From positions 1-9,620 of the forward strand of contig CAZMXI010000180.1 in NCBI GenBank assembly GCA_964570205.1: 9,620 nt of DNA, written 5' to 3'. Each line of letters starts with the position of its first letter. Position 1 is the stretch's first letter. The position numbers and the translations under genes were made by a program. This DNA comes from CAZMXI01 sp964570205. Its GTDB lineage: Bacteria; Planctomycetota; Phycisphaerae; Tepidisphaerales; Tepidisphaeraceae. Positions 6,843 to 9,620 of the stretch are shown in pieces. The notes beneath the pieces were generated by a model, which was not told where the DNA came from, made no database searches, and worked only from the letters and a program-made list of their open reading frames with translations.

Positions 6843-7334
6843 CTATGGCAGTTTTTCCCGCAGGACTTTCTCGGCCTGTTCCTGCCGGAACGCGACGAGT
6901 TTCTTCTTCAATTCCGGTCGGGAATTGGCAAGAATCGCCACGGCCAGCAGCGCGGAATTCGTGGCACCGGCCTTGCCGATCGCCAGTGTTCCCACCGGGA
7001 TGCCTCCCGGCATTTGGACCATCGACAGGAGCGAGTCCATGCCCTTCAGGGCAGCGCTTTCCATAGGCACGCCGAGCACAGGGGCGACGGTCTGCGCTGC
7101 CACGACACCCGCCAGGTGCGCGGCCGCACCAGCGGCCGCGATGTAGACCTCGCAGCCGGCCGATTCCATTTCGGCGATGAACTGTTCAAGTTGCCTGGGC
7201 GTACGGTGGGCCGACAGGACCCGGCACTCGTGCTGTACGCCGAACCGGGTTAATGTCTCATCCGCCGACTTCATGACATCCCAGTCAGATTTGCTGCCCA
7301 TCACCACCGCAACCAGCGGCCGAGCTTCGCTCAT
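6843..7334 (-). CDS. purE: N5-carboxyaminoimidazole ribonucleotide mutase (PurE, class I)
   Basis: Converts N5-CAIR to 4-carboxy-AIR in de novo purine synthesis, in the cytoplasm. It is normally paired with PurK, which is not in this window. The product of 163 residues has the class I features: VMGSKSDWDVM (11-21), the SAHRTP motif with His43 (41-46), AAAGAAAHLAGVVAA (66-80) and the DSLLSMVQMPGGIPVGT block (100-116), then AIGKAGATNSALLA (118-131). The usual glycine-rich GAGGAAH loop reads AAGAAAH here, two Gly-to-Ala changes. ATG 7334 is chosen because AAAGGA lies 8 bases before it and MSEARPLVAVVMGSKSD matches family N-termini. The open frame continues to 7532 without resemblance to PurE. 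It is the first gene of a same-strand run with the FHA and membrane genes. Confidence 0.95.
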   Translation of the reverse strand: MSEARPLVAVVMGSKSDWDVMKSADETLTRFGVQHECRVLSAHRTPRQLEQFIAEMESAGCEVYIAAAGAAAHLAGVVAAQTVAPVLGVPMESAALKGMDSLLSMVQMPGGIPVGTLAIGKAGATNSALLAVAILANSRPELKKKLVAFRQEQAEKVLREKLP

Positions 7335-7434
7335 GCTTGTGATCCTTTCTATTCCGAGGCAAGTCACCTCTGTTGATCCTATCGCCTCGCGCCGCCGGAA
7401 GGTAGCCCCTTGGTGCGCCGCCACAAGCTGCATC

Positions 7435-7460
7435 CTGATCGCCGGCTTTTTGCCGATCAG
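7435..7460. promoter_or_regulatory. Inverted repeat in the purE leader
   Basis: CTGATCG (7435-7441) and CGATCAG (7454-7460) are perfect inverted copies around a 12-base centre that contains CGGC-TTTTT-GCC. It lies about 100 bases upstream of the purE start. It could be an operator or a leader hairpin. It does not match a purine riboswitch or a PurR box that I know. No other structure stands out in 7335-7580. Confidence 0.35.
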
Positions 7461-7585
7461 ACTATCGAGCGGGAAAGAGGGGCGGGCGATGTGTCCGGAC
7501 AGGATGTCGCAGATAAGGCCAGTCTGACGCACTCGCTGAGGCGATTCTGGGCCGGGGTTCGCTTGGGAGGTTTTTCGATTTCATC

Positions 7586-7614
7586 GTAATACAATTATCA
7601 ACATGAGTTTACAA
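7586..7614 (-). promoter_or_regulatory. Candidate purE promoter
   Basis: In an AT-rich island, the minus strand carries TTGTAA (7614-7609), a 17-base spacer and TATTAC (7591-7586), each matching 4 of 6 sigma-70-type consensus bases. Transcription from about 7579 would give purE a leader of about 245 bases. On the plus strand the same island holds TACAAT twice (7590-7595 and 7610-7615), so it may serve both directions. Confidence 0.35.
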
Positions 7615-7832
7615 TCACAGAAGGAAACGCGGGCGACAGAAGCAGGACAAACGGCACGGGCGCTGCTTTCAGTAAGAATGTCCTGATCGCAACGTGCCTG
7701 CAAGACGGTGTGACCAGGACATTTAAAAGTAGCCCATTCTTCCCCCATGTGAAGAGCTCCTTCTTCCCACAACCCCGAAGGACTCTTCAGAAGCCCCATT
7801 CGAAGCCGTCCTTGCCCGGGACGGCTTTTTTT
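7603..7832 (+). ncRNA. Candidate structured small RNA or orphan leader
   Basis: No convincing protein gene lies on the + strand here, yet there is ordered secondary structure ending in a strong terminator. Hairpin 1 is AAGCAG (7640-7645) with CTGCTT (7663-7668). Hairpin 2 is AATGTCCTG (7677-7685) with CAGGACATT (7715-7723), with an inner stem 7693-7698/7707-7712 that includes GU pairs. Hairpin 3 is TGAAGAG-C-TCCTTC (7750-7763) with GAAGGACTCTTCA (7777-7789), a single bulged C, and a C-rich 13-base loop. The terminator is at 7803-7832. -10-like TACAAT boxes at 7590 and 7610 would place a start near 7602 or 7622. I see no match to 6S RNA, tmRNA, RNase P RNA or SRP RNA. The 5' end is uncertain. 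A 27-codon frame (ATG 7603 to TGA 7686) without a Shine-Dalgarno could be a leader peptide. The alternative reading is remnant insertion-sequence ends. Confidence 0.35.
7803..7832 (+). terminator. Strong intrinsic terminator, + strand
   Basis: AAGCCGTCC (7803-7811) pairs perfectly with GGACGGCTT (7819-7827) across a 7-base loop and runs into seven T (7826-7832). The only upstream material on this strand is the structured region 7603-7800, so something there is, or was, transcribed rightward. Confidence 0.85.
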
Positions 7833-8138
7833 ATGCGCGCCGAATCGGCGCTGGGGTGGGTGCTGGCTGCGGAATAGAGGCGCGGCCGCCAACAATCGAG
7901 AAACTCCCACAAGTTGGCCCTGGCCGTATCTCGGCCGCGGTGTTCAAGGAAGTCGAGCAATTGCCCCGCTTTGACGCGGCGTTCCAGGCCACGCTCGACG
8001 AGCAGGCCGCCAGGCGGATGGGGCCGCCGCGCGGCCGAAGACCCGTCCCAGGCTCTATCTCAAAACCATGAAATATGTCGTGTCCATTCGGCCAACTCGC
8101 ATCTTTAATCTGGTCGGCGGGGTCGTCAGACTGCCGGC
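7833..8138. other. Gene-poor stretch with a possible protein-coding relic
   Basis: Directly after the terminator GCGCCGA-A-TCGGCGC (7837-7851) is a 15-base palindrome, possibly a protein-binding site. A + strand frame from GTG 7856 to 8071 encodes 71 residues whose part from about 7895 has ordinary high-GC codon use (PGRISAAVFKEVEQLPRFDA and onward). I do not recognise it, and it has no Shine-Dalgarno, so it may be a fragment of a lost gene. No tRNA and no clear insertion-sequence end is visible. Confidence 0.4.
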
Positions 8139-8510
8139 ATGACGAACAACATATCCGATGACGGCCGGCGCGGGCACGGGACCCTGGCCGAGAGAAGTTG
8201 TGGCGTGACACCCTGATGCAGTTCGCCGCCAGCGGCCAGAGCGTGCGTAAGTTTTGTGCCGCGGGCCGGCTCAAGGAGACCGCGTTCTACTTCTGGCGAC
8301 GGGAGATCCAGCGCCGCGATGGCCAGGCTCCGGCCCGAAGGCAGCGTTCCACTTCTCGCCCCGTCGCCTTCGCCAAGGTTCTGGTGCAACCACCCATCAG
8401 TTTGGCGGCGGAAGCGGACCTGCGGCTTCGCCTGGGCAGCGGGCGCGAGCTGCTCTTGCCGGCCTCGTGGACGGTCGAACAACTGGCGGCGTTCGCTGCG
8501 GGCGTGCATG
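8139..8510 (+). pseudogene. IS66-family accessory protein (TnpA/OrfA), frameshifted remnant
   Basis: The segment encoding WRDTLMQFAASGQSVRKFCA followed by GRLKETAFYFWRREIQRR (from 8201) matches the N-terminal helix-turn-helix part of the IS66 accessory protein, which accompanies TnpB and the DDE transposase TnpC. The later LRLGSGRELLLPASWTVEQL (8419-8478) matches its C-terminal part. The natural start appears to be ATG 8139 (MTNNISDDGRR), but that is in another frame from the conserved body. In the body's frame a TGA sits at 8159-8161, and only a TTG (8198) could start. A frameshift between 8161 and 8198 is therefore likely. Homology is lost after about 8505, and TnpB and TnpC are absent. I see no IS66-like terminal inverted repeat, so this is a dead remnant. 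Confidence 0.75.
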
Positions 8511-8633
8511 ACGAAGGGCTGGCCGTTTGGCTCGGTGGAGTTCGAGGCCTGGACGAGGGAGGCGCTGGGGTTGGAGTCGGCTTATCGAGAGCTGGGACGA
8601 CCGGCAAAGAACGTAGATGCGAACGAGTCCTGA
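8508..8633 (+). pseudogene. C-terminal relic resembling a REP-associated (Y1) tyrosine transposase
   Basis: 41 codons in a different frame from the IS66 remnant read GWPFGSVEFEAWTREALGLE, then SAYRELGRPAKNVDANES and a TGA. The pattern (small)PFGS...W....A..LGLES..R..GRP is, from memory, the usual end of RAYT proteins, single-strand transposases linked to REP palindromes. The catalytic HUH and tyrosine parts are absent, so this is only the tail. The stop is embedded in GTCCTGACCCCTTT, a string I recall following such genes. The join to IS66 sequence near 8505-8512 is abrupt. The short length keeps confidence moderate. Confidence 0.5.
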
Positions 8634-8711
8634 CCCCTTTGCATATCCCGTATTCGCGGCAAAATCGCCGGCGGCGACTGGACCATTGAAAGCGGGAATG
8701 CCGCGGGAATC

Positions 8712-9356
8712 GTGATCGGTTCGGCCGATCCTGCGTGGCATGCGAGCTTTGCCGGCGCTGTGAAGACCCTGTCCAGCGGCGCGACGCTCTCCGGAACCGT
8801 CGAGGCGGCCCGGATCCAGAATATCACCGCAAAGGACGGCATCCAGCAGTTCACATTGATGCTCAGTCAACAGCCGGACCCGGGCATCCCCGCCCTCGGC
8901 AAGCTCACGACCAACGCCGCCATGCAGCGTGTCTGCGTGATCAGCGCAGGCCATATCGGCCAGGTTGTCGCGGGGGCCACGCAGGACACCAGCATCTTCG
9001 CCGGTGTGAGCGACACGCGCGACGACGACGGCGACGGTGTGCTGGACCTGTTCGATCCGGCGATTGATGAATTCGCTCAGCAGGCGACCATCGGTGTGTT
9101 CTGCGTCAAAGGCATCAGCGGAAGCGCCTGGGCTTTCGAGAACACCAACGTCGCAGCCTATCACATCAATTCGGCCATGACGTGTCTGGCCAGGACCGAA
9201 CCAGGCGCACCGCCATTCGGGCTGGCGTTCCACTCCTTCTTGCGCCTCCAGCATGCCGAGGCCGATGCCAAGTGGACCGTGCCCAGCCGAGCACAGCCGG
9301 CGCTTGTCGTTGGTAACAACCAGGTGATTGGGAGCTTCCTCTACCGGCTCAGTTGA
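8712..9356 (+). CDS. C-terminal fragment of a secreted beta-repeat protein
   Basis: 214 residues from GTG 8712, but the frame is open from 8634 and the protein-like sequence already runs through RGKIAGGDWTIESGNAAGIV (from 8655), so this is the truncated end of a longer protein. Repeating short strands of the form G.LT...AMQ.V.I.SAGHIG.VV.GA (residues 63-90) and ATIGVFCVKGISGSAWAF (124-141) suggest a beta-solenoid, as in large secreted planctomycete proteins. DTRDDDGDGVLDLFDP (101-116) looks like an EF-hand/thrombospondin type 3-like calcium loop inserted between strands. No signal peptide, start signal or Shine-Dalgarno is visible. It begins directly after the transposase relic's stop codon, in the same frame. 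Probably not expressed as a functional protein. Confidence 0.55.
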   Translation: MIGSADPAWHASFAGAVKTLSSGATLSGTVEAARIQNITAKDGIQQFTLMLSQQPDPGIPALGKLTTNAAMQRVCVISAGHIGQVVAGATQDTSIFAGVSDTRDDDGDGVLDLFDPAIDEFAQQATIGVFCVKGISGSAWAFENTNVAAYHINSAMTCLARTEPGAPPFGLAFHSFLRLQHAEADAKWTVPSRAQPALVVGNNQVIGSFLYRLS

Positions 9357-9501
9357 GGCCAACCGCATCGGCGGACCCCGGCCCAACCAGCGCAACGTCA
9401 TCTCCGGAAACGTTGCCTACGGGGTCGACCTCTTCGGACATGAAGTGCGCGGGAACGTGGTCCAGAGCAACTTTCTCGGCACCGACCCCGCAGGCGAGGC
9501 C
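9352..9501 (+). pseudogene. Right-handed beta-helix repeat fragment
   Basis: In a frame different from the preceding fragment, the sequence reads RIGGPRPNQRNVISGNVAYG, then VDLFGHEVRGNVVQSNFLGT and DPAGEA. This is the repeat typical of secreted parallel beta-helix proteins (IGG....RNVISGN..YGV.......GN.V..N.IGTD..G), seen in large surface proteins of planctomycetes and others. Only about one and a half repeats remain. After about 9501 the resemblance stops, although the frame stays open to 9615. No start or export signal is present. The rest, 9502-9620, shows nothing I can name. Confidence 0.6.
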
Positions 9502-9620
9502 GCCAGCCGCGTGGCTGCTCGCGAGTGGGACGTGCATTGCTCAAGTTCTCTTCGGCATCGACACATGGCCGAAGACGACTGGCCTGAGTTGATGGTTTTT
9601 GGCCTCGCGAGTTGACAAGT

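Noticed and set aside
7335..7532. 66-residue N-terminal extension of PurE
   Set aside because: ATG 7334 has a good Shine-Dalgarno and a family-like N-terminus, and the extension contains the leader inverted repeat.
7603..7832. 6S RNA identity for the candidate RNA
   Set aside because: A location next to a purine gene is suggestive, but I find no long closing stem with a single central bubble; it forms separate hairpins instead.
7581..7910. 109-codon minus-strand frame across the structured region
   Set aside because: It reads through the terminator hairpin and shows no recognisable protein features or Shine-Dalgarno evidence.
8397..9401. Minus-strand frame of 334 codons opposite the debris region
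   Set aside because: The + strand carries recognisable beta-repeat and IS66 sequence here, and the antisense translation shows no family features.
1..9620. CRISPR arrays, tRNA or rRNA genes, defence or toxin-antitoxin systems
   Set aside because: I looked on both strands and saw no regularly spaced repeats, RNA gene signatures or such gene pairs.

Overview
The window reads as chromosome of a high-GC member of the Planctomycetota, perhaps Phycisphaerae-like. This rests on overall impression rather than a marker gene: a small four-helix membrane protein of a kind I associate with planctomycetes, an FHA/transmembrane/coiled-coil protein beside two seven-helix membrane proteins, a secreted S10 peptidase, pieces of large secreted beta-structure proteins, and a CTCCGTG repeat of a type I recall from such genomes. 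No rRNA, tRNA or CRISPR array is visible.

Left part, + strand (169-2313): ribE (riboflavin synthase) and pdxA (4-hydroxythreonine-4-phosphate dehydrogenase) lie 2 bases apart. A short membrane protein follows after 22 bases. This is a compact cofactor operon that makes riboflavin and a pyridoxal-phosphate precursor. It runs tail to tail into a minus-strand gene for an exported S10 serine carboxypeptidase-like protein (2285-3799), with a 29-base overlap.

Middle part, - strand (7334 down to 3864): purE, an FHA-domain single-pass membrane protein, then two polytopic proteins of about seven helices each. All four lie in one direction, and a textbook intrinsic terminator follows the last gene (3864-3893). 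The pairing of a purine biosynthesis enzyme with an FHA/membrane module is the most interesting intact gene arrangement here. The FHA domain has lost two canonical phosphothreonine-pocket residues.

Right part (7335-9620): this has a different character. It starts with an AT-rich intergenic promoter region. A structured stretch of about 230 bases follows, with three hairpins and a strong + strand terminator (7803-7832) but no evident protein gene, so it is a candidate small RNA or an orphaned leader. After the terminator comes gene debris: a frameshifted IS66-type accessory transposase (8139-8510), what looks like the tail of a REP-associated (Y1) tyrosine transposase (8508-8633), a C-terminal piece of a secreted repeat protein (to 9356) and a beta-helix repeat fragment (9352-about 9501). 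These abut without gaps and change reading frame at the joints, which suggests repeated insertion and deletion at one hotspot. I did not see a complete undescribed system. The best leads are the structured RNA region, the purE-FHA-7TM cluster and the mosaic debris.
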